Positions 1-7,153 of a stretch of DNA of 54,315 nt are shown one piece after another. The notes beneath the pieces were generated by a model. That model was not told where the DNA came from, did no database searches, and was given only the letters and a program-made list of their open reading frames with translations. Location of the stretch: NCBI GenBank assembly GCA_965603365.1, contig CBFDCR010000035.1:1-54315 (forward strand). The letters are read 5' to 3'. Every line of letters starts with the position of its first letter. Within the stretch, counting starts at the first letter, position 1. The translations under genes were made by a program, and so were the position numbers. This DNA comes from JAHELQ01 sp965603365 (GTDB taxonomy: Bacteria > Acidobacteriota > Aminicenantia > UBA2199).

Positions 1-143
1 CCGATATCACCCCTAGAGGGCACCGATCGCGACCCTTTTGGCCCCGATATTACCCCTAGAGGGCACCGATCGCGACCCTTTTTGCTCCGGTATCACCCCT
101 AGAAGGCACCGATCGCGACCCTTTTGGCTCCGGTACCGACCCC
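1..143. repeat. 43-bp tandem repeat, three copies plus a partial fourth
   Basis: Copies begin at about 1, 44 and 87, and a degenerate partial copy begins at about 130. Each unit reads CCGATATCACCCCTAGAGGG followed by CACCGATCGCGACCCTTTTGG, with a few substitutions between copies. The array lies just downstream of the restriction-modification gene. It may continue to the left of the window. No function can be read from the sequence. Confidence 0.85.
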
Positions 144-152
144 AATGGATCT

Positions 153-225
153 GACGTTAGACAAAATTCCTCTGATGTCAGACAAATTTTGTCCGATAAT
201 GGACACCATTTATCCGTCGATGAGT
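153..225. repeat. degenerate 21-bp tandem repeat
   Basis: Units of about 21 bases (GTTAGACAAAATTCCTCTGAT, then GTCAGACAAATTTTGTCCGAT, then a more diverged AATGGACACC unit) follow the 43-bp array. Because 21 is a multiple of three, both strands stay open here and encode heptad-like repeats such as SDKFCPI or DKICLTS. I treat these short ORFs as by-products of the repeat rather than genes. Confidence 0.55.
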
Positions 226-260
226 AAAAATCACTCGTCAATGCAGGGTAATGTTAATGT

Positions 261-3197
261 TTACCTTCTCGGGGTGCTGCTTTCCTCTACGATCTTGATC
301 TCCTCGTCGGTTAACCCGTACAATTCATACACCAATTGATCGATCTGCCGATCCAGGATGTCGATCTGCTTCCTAAACACCTCCCTCTCCCTCTCCATCT
401 TAGCCCCCTGAAACCTCCCCTGCAACCCCAACATCCCCTCCACCATCTCAACTAAATCATTATATTTTGATTTCTCTGAAAAATTATCAACATTAATTTT
501 ATATATTGGGAATTTGCGACAATCTTTGATTAAAATTTTTTGGAATCTCATTTTGAATTCATCTAAAAATATTTTTCTATGGTAATATGTTATTAGCTTA
601 CTATTAATTATTCCTAATAGATATTCTAGTTTTAAGTCTCCTTTAGAAATCAAATTAAAAGCATTCTGTGTATTGTATAATTCTTCCTCGGTTAATGTTG
701 CCCAAATTCTTTTAGAAGACCAATCAATAATTTGTTTTACAAGAATTCTTTTGCTTGTAAAAAATTTTTGTTCACGTGGCGCTCCTAACCAAGCCCCATA
801 TCGTATCCATTGTTTACCATTCCATCTTACATAATAACGCTTAACATCATTGCCTGCCAATAATTTTTTATAAAATTCATCTTTTTTATGTGAAGAATGA
901 AAAATTTTTTCTTTAATTTGTTTTTGAGTGTGCCCTTTATATTTGTCGTAAGGAGTAATTCCCAAAGAAAACCATGCAACTCTTTCGAGTGGTATAGTAT
1001 TGTTTTCTATTTTTTCGAATAACTTTTTATCTCTACTATTCGTATTAATAGTCCAAGCAAACTCATTATTAAACTTCCATTCACATTGGTCAATTTTTGT
1101 GTGTAGAAAAGCATCAACTGTTTCTATTGCTTTAATCCTATCATAACCCTTATATCCAATAATTTCAGTTAATTTCTTGTTATTCTCATAATTACCAAGA
1201 ACAATTATTACGGTGTCAACTTTAACTTCTCCAGCAGAAGAACCAAAGGATTCATTGGGTAATCTTACTATATTCACAATTTTGTAATTCTCCAAAATTA
1301 ACTTCCGAATTTCTTTATATGATTCCTGAGATATTAAGGCTGTTGGAACAATCATTGCTATTCTGAATGATTCTTGATTAACAATATTAAACATTTTTTC
1401 AAAAAAAATTGAAAAAAGATTAATTCTTTTATTCGCTGTTTTATAAGTTTTAAAGAGAAAATCTACCTCATCAACAGGCATTCCTTTAATATCTACATAC
1501 GGGGGGTTGCCGATGATGGCGTCGAAGCCGCCGTGGGAGAGGATGTGGGGGAACTCTTTGTTCCAGTCGAATACGTTGATGCGGCGCACCGTGTCCTCGT
1601 CCTGGAACAGACTCATTTGCCCCGTCTGGTAAAAATCCGAACCAATCAGCGAGTTGCCGCACTTGATATTGGCCGAAAGATCAGGCAGCAGCTTGATGTC
1701 CGAATACTTAAACAACATGCCCGTAGATTCCTGGCTCTCCCCTTCCATCAACTTGAGCAGCAAGGAGAGTTTGGTCACCTCCACCGCCTGGGAGTCGATG
1801 TCCACGCCGAAGATGTTGTTGAGCAGGATGCGGTGCTTCTCGGCAACGGTGAGGCGGTACTCCCTCTCTCCCAGTTGGTAGATGTTGTTGTCCCTCAAGG
1901 ACTTTTTGATGTTCCTCTCTTTGGTGTAATAGTCCAGGTGATAATCCAGCAGCAGCCGGTAAGCCCCCAGCAAAAAGGAGCCGGAGCCGCAGGCAGGATC
2001 TAAAATCTTGATCTTCTCGATCTCCCCGGGGGTTTTGGGCGAACCACTGTCCGTGCCTATCAGTGTGCCCACGGTATTCTTGACGATGTAATCCACGATG
2101 TATTTGGGGGTGTAATACACGCCCCCCGCCTTCTTCACCTCCGGCTTGTCCTCCACCTTAGCCTGGTGACCGGCGGTCAGGCGGATGGTCTTGCCCAGGA
2201 ATTGCTCGTAAATATTGCCCAGGATCTCCACGTCGAAAACCGAAAATTCGTAGGGGGAGTCGGGATAATAGATCGACTTGATGATCTCTTTCAACACCCG
2301 GTCGTCGATCTTGAGACGGGGGGTCAGTTGATCGGCCTTGAAGTCGAAGAGACCGGAGTTGTACTTCACGTCCGCCTGGAGGAACAGGCGGATGAGGCAG
2401 GGATAGAGATCGCCCTTGTGTGCGGTGATCTCCTGCAGCCGTGCGTAATCTTCCACCTGGCGGTCTTCGGCGATGCGCAGGAAGATGATGCGGTCGATGA
2501 TCTTTTGTACCGCATAGTTCAACTCGTAGATGCTCAACGCCTTGTTGCGCAAGGCGATGTTGCGGGCCAGATTGTCCCGCCACACCTCGATGAGTTTTAA
2601 AAACTCCCTGTCCACCTCGGAGGTGCCTTTCTTGCGCCCGGTATCCTCGATGTAGCGGTCAAAACTGCCCTTTAAGATGCCCTCCCGGGAAAAGGTGTGG
2701 AAGATAAAATCAAATTCTTGCCGGTAATCGTGGTGGGTGCAGTAAAAGATCCGGGCCGTAGAGGCGGAATCGTTTTTATGGGGCTTGATGCGGGTATCGT
2801 ACACGGCAAACTCCTCGAAATCGGTGAGGATGGAGAGGGGCAGTTTGGCGGTATAGGCATAGCGCCGCAGTTGGAAGGCCGGTTCCACGTCGTATTTGAT
2901 GTCCACCGAGGGTTTCTTGGCCTCCACGAAAAACTTGCGCACCCCGCCGATGCGGAAGCAGTAGTCCGGGGCCTTGACCTTGCCCTTCACCTCCAGCCGG
3001 TCTTCCCGCACCACGTCCCGGTACTGTTCGGAATAGCCCTGTTCGTTGTACACATCCCAGCCCAAAAGCAGGAAGAATTTGTCGATAAAGTCTGCTCGTG
3101 TCTTGGCCTCGTCGTAGTGCCTGCCCTTGTACTGCTTGATGTTGAACTCAAAGAGATCGATCAGTTCTTTCAGCCTTGTTAAGTTATATTCGCTCAT
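261..3197 (-). CDS. type IIG restriction-modification enzyme (Eco57I-like, N6-adenine methyltransferase fused to nuclease)
   Basis: A single polypeptide of about 978 residues that should both cleave and methylate DNA. The N-terminus carries a PD-(D/E)XK nuclease signature (PDY at 77-79, EAK at 92-94). A helical linker follows, then a gamma-class N6-adenine methyltransferase with motif I DPACGSG at 400-406 and motif IV NPPY at 564-567. The C-terminal third is the expected target-recognition region. I start at the ATG at 3197, because the family usually begins about ten residues before the LIDLFEFNI segment. An in-frame TTG at 3314 would add 39 residues but has no visible Shine-Dalgarno. The DNA for roughly residues 568-912 (about 460-1500) is visibly much more AT-rich than the rest, which suggests a swapped specificity domain. 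No separate specificity or helicase gene lies beside it. Confidence 0.9.
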   Translation of the reverse strand: MSEYNLTRLKELIDLFEFNIKQYKGRHYDEAKTRADFIDKFFLLLGWDVYNEQGYSEQYRDVVREDRLEVKGKVKAPDYCFRIGGVRKFFVEAKKPSVDIKYDVEPAFQLRRYAYTAKLPLSILTDFEEFAVYDTRIKPHKNDSASTARIFYCTHHDYRQEFDFIFHTFSREGILKGSFDRYIEDTGRKKGTSEVDREFLKLIEVWRDNLARNIALRNKALSIYELNYAVQKIIDRIIFLRIAEDRQVEDYARLQEITAHKGDLYPCLIRLFLQADVKYNSGLFDFKADQLTPRLKIDDRVLKEIIKSIYYPDSPYEFSVFDVEILGNIYEQFLGKTIRLTAGHQAKVEDKPEVKKAGGVYYTPKYIVDYIVKNTVGTLIGTDSGSPKTPGEIEKIKILDPACGSGSFLLGAYRLLLDYHLDYYTKERNIKKSLRDNNIYQLGEREYRLTVAEKHRILLNNIFGVDIDSQAVEVTKLSLLLKLMEGESQESTGMLFKYSDIKLLPDLSANIKCGNSLIGSDFYQTGQMSLFQDEDTVRRINVFDWNKEFPHILSHGGFDAIIGNPPYVDIKGMPVDEVDFLFKTYKTANKRINLFSIFFEKMFNIVNQESFRIAMIVPTALISQESYKEIRKLILENYKIVNIVRLPNESFGSSAGEVKVDTVIIVLGNYENNKKLTEIIGYKGYDRIKAIETVDAFLHTKIDQCEWKFNNEFAWTINTNSRDKKLFEKIENNTIPLERVAWFSLGITPYDKYKGHTQKQIKEKIFHSSHKKDEFYKKLLAGNDVKRYYVRWNGKQWIRYGAWLGAPREQKFFTSKRILVKQIIDWSSKRIWATLTEEELYNTQNAFNLISKGDLKLEYLLGIINSKLITYYHRKIFLDEFKMRFQKILIKDCRKFPIYKINVDNFSEKSKYNDLVEMVEGMLGLQGRFQGAKMEREREVFRKQIDILDRQIDQLVYELYGLTDEEIKIVEESSTPRR

Positions 3198-3363
3198 TTC
3201 AATGTCACCATGCTCTCCTGGAGAGTACCTTCCATCATAAAGAAACCCGCCCCATTTGTCAAGCATATGATAAAGCTCCCACACTTCTTCATCTCCATTT
3301 TGAATATTAAGCAACAGTGTGTCTCGAAACGCTGCAACTTTGAAATTCCCCGGAAAGGGGACG

Positions 3364-3393
3364 TTGACTTTTGGGGGTGGGTTATATTATGAT
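3364..3393 (+). promoter_or_regulatory. sigma70-like promoter for the esterase gene
   Basis: TTGACT (3364-3369), an 18-bp spacer, then TATGAT (3388-3393). An AAGGAG ribosome-binding site and the ATG at 3413 follow. Confidence 0.5.
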
Positions 3394-3412
3394 AGGGCAA
3401 GAAGGAGATTAA

Positions 3413-4618
3413 ATGATGAGACAAAGATGGCGGCAGGCAGTGGTGATGTTGGCAGTGACAGTGGTTTACTGTATGGTTCCGGCCCAACTGGGGGCCGTAG
3501 AGAAGGGGGAACCGGTGGTGATCGGGGAGATCATCCATATCCAATCGGACATTTTGGGCGAAGAACGGCCCCTCTGGGTATACGTACCCGGCAACTACAG
3601 CTCCTCCCGGGACAGCTACCCCGTCCTCTACCTGCTGGACGGCGGTTCCCACTTCCATCACGTGACCGGCCTGGTGGATTTTTTGTCCCGGCTCGCCCGT
3701 ATACCCCCGCTGATCGTGGTGGCCGTGCCCAATACCGACCGCAACCGCGACTTCCTGCCCACCCGGGTGGACCAGTTTCCCCCCACGGCCGGCGCAGACA
3801 AGTTTTTGGCCTTCCTGAAAGACGAATTGCTCCCCTTCGTGGACAGACAGTATCGAACCGTGCCGTACCGCATCCTGGTCGGCCACTCCTACGGCGGCCT
3901 GTTTAGCATCTACTCGTTTCTAAACAGTCCGGAGCTCTTTAATGCCTATTTTGTCGTCAGTCCCAGCGTGTACTGGGACGACCGCCTGATGTTCAAGAAG
4001 GCCGAGGGGTTCTTTCAAAAAAACCGGCACCTGGAAAAATTCATCTTCCTGACCACCGCCGGTGAAGACAAGGAGGCGATACAGTCGGCCAGCCGGGATT
4101 TTGCCGGATTGCTTGACAAAATCGCACCCGAAGGCGTGGCCCGGCATTTCCGTTTTATGGCCGAAGAGGACCACAACTCCACGGTTCACCGCACCATCTA
4201 TTTCGCCCTGGAATCCCTCTATCCGGACTGGCACATTCCCCGAAAGCAACTGACCGACATGCCGCTGCCGGAGATCCGGGAACATTTCCGGAAATTGTCC
4301 GGGAGGTACGGCTATCCGATCCAGGCGCCGGAGAGTACCGTGGATTTAAAGGGCTTCCTGCTGCATCGGGAGAATAAGATCGAAGAGGCCGTTGCCGTAT
4401 TGAAGTCCAACGTGGAGCACTACCCGGAATCCGTCGGCGCCCACCTTAGGCTGGCCCGTATCTACGAGGCGACGGGAGAGCTCGATCTGGCCAAAAAGAG
4501 CCTGGAAACCGCCGTCAAACTGGCCGAAAAGAACCAATCCCCCTACCTCTCCTTTATCAAACAGCGCCTATCCACCCTACTGGAAAAGATAAAGTCAACC
4601 AAAACCAAAGACCGCTGA
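3413..4618 (+). CDS. exported esterase D-family hydrolase with C-terminal TPR
   Basis: 401 residues. The hydrophobic N-terminus (VVMLAVTVVYCMVPAQLGA) looks like a signal peptide, so the protein is probably periplasmic or secreted. The body matches the putative-esterase (PF00756, IroE/esterase D) alpha/beta hydrolase fold. It has a VLYLLDGG strand, the nucleophile elbow GHSYGG near residue 160, and a late EEDHNSTVH segment that likely supplies the catalytic His. From about residue 300 there are TPR-like helices (VGAHLRLARIYEATGELDLA). The substrate cannot be inferred; the family includes siderophore and feruloyl esterases. An AAGGAG site 7 bases before the ATG supports this start. Confidence 0.85.
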   Translation: MMRQRWRQAVVMLAVTVVYCMVPAQLGAVEKGEPVVIGEIIHIQSDILGEERPLWVYVPGNYSSSRDSYPVLYLLDGGSHFHHVTGLVDFLSRLARIPPLIVVAVPNTDRNRDFLPTRVDQFPPTAGADKFLAFLKDELLPFVDRQYRTVPYRILVGHSYGGLFSIYSFLNSPELFNAYFVVSPSVYWDDRLMFKKAEGFFQKNRHLEKFIFLTTAGEDKEAIQSASRDFAGLLDKIAPEGVARHFRFMAEEDHNSTVHRTIYFALESLYPDWHIPRKQLTDMPLPEIREHFRKLSGRYGYPIQAPESTVDLKGFLLHRENKIEEAVAVLKSNVEHYPESVGAHLRLARIYEATGELDLAKKSLETAVKLAEKNQSPYLSFIKQRLSTLLEKIKSTKTKDR

Positions 4619-4652
4619 GACACCTCGCCTACCTGGGAAACCGGAACTAATA

Positions 4653-4835
4653 CTATGTTGCCGGGGGGGCGCAGGCAGCCAGCAGCAGCGGCCGGAACAG
4701 GGGGTGGTGGTTCTGGTAAAAGTCCCGGTAGGGCAGATCCCCCTGTTGGAGACACCAGGTGGTGTGAAGGTACTCGAACTCATCATGATCGAAGAAGCGG
4801 AAGGCGGAATTGAGCACGATTAAGATCGACAGCAC
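4653..4835 (-). pseudogene. remnant of a GT-C (PMT/ArnT-like) glycosyltransferase
   Basis: This short reading frame contains DHDEFEYLHTTWCLQQGDL followed by PYRDFYQNHHPLF. That pattern resembles the first periplasmic loop of GT39/GT83 polytopic glycosyltransferases, where the DxE motif binds the lipid-phosphate sugar donor. Normal members have several hundred residues. Here the frame stops after about 60 and no continuation is visible before the oppositely oriented esterase gene. It lies directly downstream of the flippase-like gene, with its frame open from just after that gene's stop, so the two were probably once co-transcribed. The call rests on motif resemblance only. Confidence 0.5.
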
Positions 4836-4903
4836 CGCCAGGAAGCCGGTCGGCCATTTGACGTATGGCCCCTCTCTCCGGTCGTGCCCACAGTCAAACG
4901 CCT

Positions 4904-5938
4904 CTACTCTTCACCCTTACCGGCCTTTTGGGCCATCCTGACGACTTCCTTTAACTGTACCCCCATCACGGCGGTGGCCGGAATACCCCAGACCAGGTTA
5001 AAGCCTTTTTTTAATAGGGCATCCAGGACGGCCGCCGCCACCGCCGCCTCGAAGGGCAGGCCGAACAGCACCAGCACCGCCGCCAGTATGCCTTCGTATA
5101 TCCCCAGGCCGCCGGGTATGGGGGGGACACTCTTGCCCACGTTGGCCAGGCATACCCCCAACATCACCGCCGCCAGCGAAATCCGCCGGCCCAATGCGGT
5201 TACCACCGTCAGGCAGGTGAGGGCCTCGAAACACCAGATGACCAGGGACAACAAAACGGAACCCCCCAGCAACCTTCGATCCCTCACGATCTCATGGTAA
5301 CCCACATAGGCATCGTCGATCTTAGAGACCGCGGTGCGCAGCCAGCGCGTTTTTTTGCCCTCTCCCCAGCGCCGCAGCAGACGGGACAGTTTCAGGCGGC
5401 GATCCAGGATGACCAGGCCAAAGACGACGACCAGCGCCGTCAGGCCGAGGGCAAACGAGACCGCTGCCCAGGGGGGGGCAGACTGTGACGATACCAGCGA
5501 GCGGCGCACCAGCCGGAACATGCCCGGCAGTGCCAGCAGGAGTACCGCCAGTAAATCCAGGATCCGGTTTTGCAGGGCGATGGCCGCGGCCCGGCCGAGC
5601 CGGATGCCCCGCATCTTCAGGTAACCGATGAAGGCCAGGTCCCCCAGTTTGGCCGGCAGCAGCACGTTCAGGGCAAAGCCGGAGACCTGCAGTTTGAAGA
5701 GGTCGCCTATTTTTAACTCTTTACCGGCCTGGCGGGTAAACAGCCGCAGCCGCCAGGTGCGGGCCGCCCAGGACAGGGCATAGAGCAGGATGGCGGCGCC
5801 GAGCCGGGAAAGGGAGACCCGGCTGACCAGTTGCCAGAATCGCTCGAAGCCGGAGTGGTAGATCAACAATACCAGTATGCCGATGCCCACTGTCAGGCCA
5901 ACGGTGTGCATCCACCAGCCATATTTGTTTTCTTTCAT
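4904..5938 (-). CDS. lysylphosphatidylglycerol synthase TM region / UPF0104 flippase-like membrane protein
   Basis: 344 residues, mostly hydrophobic, with about eight predicted membrane segments. It has the family signatures of the LPG_synthase_TM (UPF0104) superfamily: FALNVLLPAKLGDLAFIGYL near residue 90 and the conserved PPIPGGLGIYEGILA near 275. Members with only this domain, as here with no soluble aminoacyl-transferase domain, are thought to act in membrane lipid or glycan transport, and often sit beside glycosyltransferases. The adjacent glycosyltransferase remnant fits that. The exact substrate is unknown. Confidence 0.8.
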   Translation of the reverse strand: MKENKYGWWMHTVGLTVGIGILVLLIYHSGFERFWQLVSRVSLSRLGAAILLYALSWAARTWRLRLFTRQAGKELKIGDLFKLQVSGFALNVLLPAKLGDLAFIGYLKMRGIRLGRAAAIALQNRILDLLAVLLLALPGMFRLVRRSLVSSQSAPPWAAVSFALGLTALVVVFGLVILDRRLKLSRLLRRWGEGKKTRWLRTAVSKIDDAYVGYHEIVRDRRLLGGSVLLSLVIWCFEALTCLTVVTALGRRISLAAVMLGVCLANVGKSVPPIPGGLGIYEGILAAVLVLFGLPFEAAVAAAVLDALLKKGFNLVWGIPATAVMGVQLKEVVRMAQKAGKGEE

Positions 5939-6009
5939 TTCTTGTATTTTTAGCGTATAAAACTTTAAGCAAATTTATATCATTAATGCCCCACAATGGC
6001 AAATCTTTG

Positions 6010-6038
6010 TTGACATAATTGGCGAAACATAATATATT
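6010..6038 (+). promoter_or_regulatory. near-consensus sigma70 promoter for the decayed toxin-antitoxin module
   Basis: TTGACA (6010-6015), 17-bp spacer, TATATT (6033-6038), followed by an AAGGAG site at 6044-6049 and an ATG at 6055. The promoter looks intact although the gene behind it is frameshifted. Confidence 0.6.
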
Positions 6039-6054
6039 TTAGGAAGGAGAAACA

Positions 6055-6337
6055 ATGGAGACTTTCGGAATTTGAAGCGGGCACCATTAAGCAGAGTGTT
6101 TACACCCTGGGCCCTGACGCCGACGTCTACCTGTTTGGCTCAAGAGTGGATGATTACAAGCGGGGGGGCGATATCGATCTGCTCATCATTTCCGAAAAAT
6201 TAAGGCCCATCGATAAAATCAGGATAAAGGCGATGATTTTTAAAGAACTGGAAGAGCAGAAAATAGATATAACGATCTCCAGGGATATAGAGCGACCCTT
6301 TGTGAAACTGGCATTGGCCCAAGGAGTCCCCCTATGA
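6055..6337 (+). pseudogene. MNT-type minimal nucleotidyltransferase (antitoxin-like), frameshifted at its start
   Basis: The frame ending at 6337 encodes RLSEFEAGTIKQSV, then VYLFGSRVDDYKRGGDIDLL, the GSx9-10DxD signature of small MNT nucleotidyltransferases. Such proteins act as antitoxins that AMPylate HEPN toxins. The ATG at 6055, which has a good ribosome-binding site, is out of frame: it gives six codons and a TGA. Removing one G after the ATG would restore the family-typical MRLS start. The only in-frame alternative, a GTG at 6146, would lose the GS motif. Either this is a real +1 frameshift or a sequencing/assembly error. The gene overlaps the next frame by ATGA, as intact pairs usually do. 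Confidence 0.6.
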
Positions 6338-6444
6338 CCCACGATTTACAGGAAGAACTAAATCGGCTTCTGTCGGTTAATCGATTTCCTCAGCCAACAA
6401 ATTTTGACATATTACTGGATAAATGCGATTTGGGTATTGAATAA
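6334..6444 (+). pseudogene. truncated HEPN-type partner of the nucleotidyltransferase
   Basis: A 36-codon frame starts in a 4-base overlap with the nucleotidyltransferase and begins MTHDLQEELNRLL. This position and N-terminus suit the helical HEPN/substrate-binding toxin partner, normally over 100 residues. The frame stops early, and the Rx4-6H active site of HEPN RNases is absent, so any toxin is lost. The identification relies mainly on gene order and overlap. Confidence 0.4.
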
Positions 6445-6465
6445 AAATAATATTTCTTTTATAAT
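6437..6465 (+). promoter_or_regulatory. sigma70-like promoter for the 6513 gene
   Basis: TTGAAT (6437-6442), 17-bp spacer, TATAAT (6460-6465). The predicted start near 6472 leaves a leader of about 40 bases with an AAGGAGG site before the ATG at 6513. Confidence 0.55.
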
Positions 6466-6512
6466 AGCCCCGTGATAAAAAACGACTTTTATATCACTAA
6501 GGAGGATGCGCA

Positions 6513-7139
6513 ATGAAAAAACGGTCGATGATTACGATAGGATTGGCGGCTGCATTTATCTTAGCGGCCATGGCAGTGTTAGTATACGGGGGCAAGCCGA
6601 AGGGCGAAATGCTGGAGTATGAAGTCATATCCATCGAAGCCAAAGGCTGGGTGGTCACCGCCAGGGAGACCGCTACCGGGAACGTGGTCAAATTTCGCCT
6701 ACCCCCGGCGGTCTTCAAAGGTAAGACCTTTGATTTTAATATGCAGACATTGCAGCCGGGTCAGCGTTTTTCGGTCCGGGGACCCCGGAATACCCAATTG
6801 GACCAACTCATCGTGAAGCAGCCCTTGAAGTCTATGGCCGCCGGCCCGTCACCGGAAGGGGGCAAGCCGGGCATGGCGGAAACGCCGATGATTACACCAC
6901 CGGGCGAGCCCCCCATGCCCTGGGAGATCCTGCATGTGGACCCCCGGAAGTGGATCGTCACCGCCAGGAACCGCCTGACCCACCAGACCGTCAAGTTCCA
7001 GGTTCACCCCGAAACCTTTAACGGCTTCCGTTTCCGGGCCAACCTGCGGGGCATCAACCAGGGCCAGGGTTTCTCCATTGTGACGCCCAATGACCTGCCC
7101 ATGAAGGACTCCTGCACTCTTTTGAAGATTATGAAGTAA
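6513..7139 (+). CDS. exported protein with an internal domain duplication, function unknown
   Basis: 208 residues starting with a signal peptide or N-terminal anchor (IGLAAAFILAAMAVLVYGG). The mature part holds two related units, about 33-100 and 125-205. Each has the order W-(V/I)VTAR, an (H/G)xTVKF-like strand, P-x-(V/T)F-(K/N)G, and a QGQ/PGQ-x-FS(V/I) strand. They are joined by a Pro/Gly-rich linker. The repeats suggest two small beta-barrel modules of unknown role. I do not recognise the family. It lies 14 bases before the MMPL transporter and probably shares its mRNA, so it may be a periplasmic partner of that transporter. Confidence 0.75.
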   Translation: MKKRSMITIGLAAAFILAAMAVLVYGGKPKGEMLEYEVISIEAKGWVVTARETATGNVVKFRLPPAVFKGKTFDFNMQTLQPGQRFSVRGPRNTQLDQLIVKQPLKSMAAGPSPEGGKPGMAETPMITPPGEPPMPWEILHVDPRKWIVTARNRLTHQTVKFQVHPETFNGFRFRANLRGINQGQGFSIVTPNDLPMKDSCTLLKIMK

Positions 7140-7153
7140 ATCCCGCTTCCGGT

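Noticed and set aside
1533..2600. Plus-strand frames of 140-156 residues inside the restriction-modification gene
   Set aside because: Valine- and leucine-rich shadows in the GC-rich part of the gene; no ribosome-binding site and no family resemblance.
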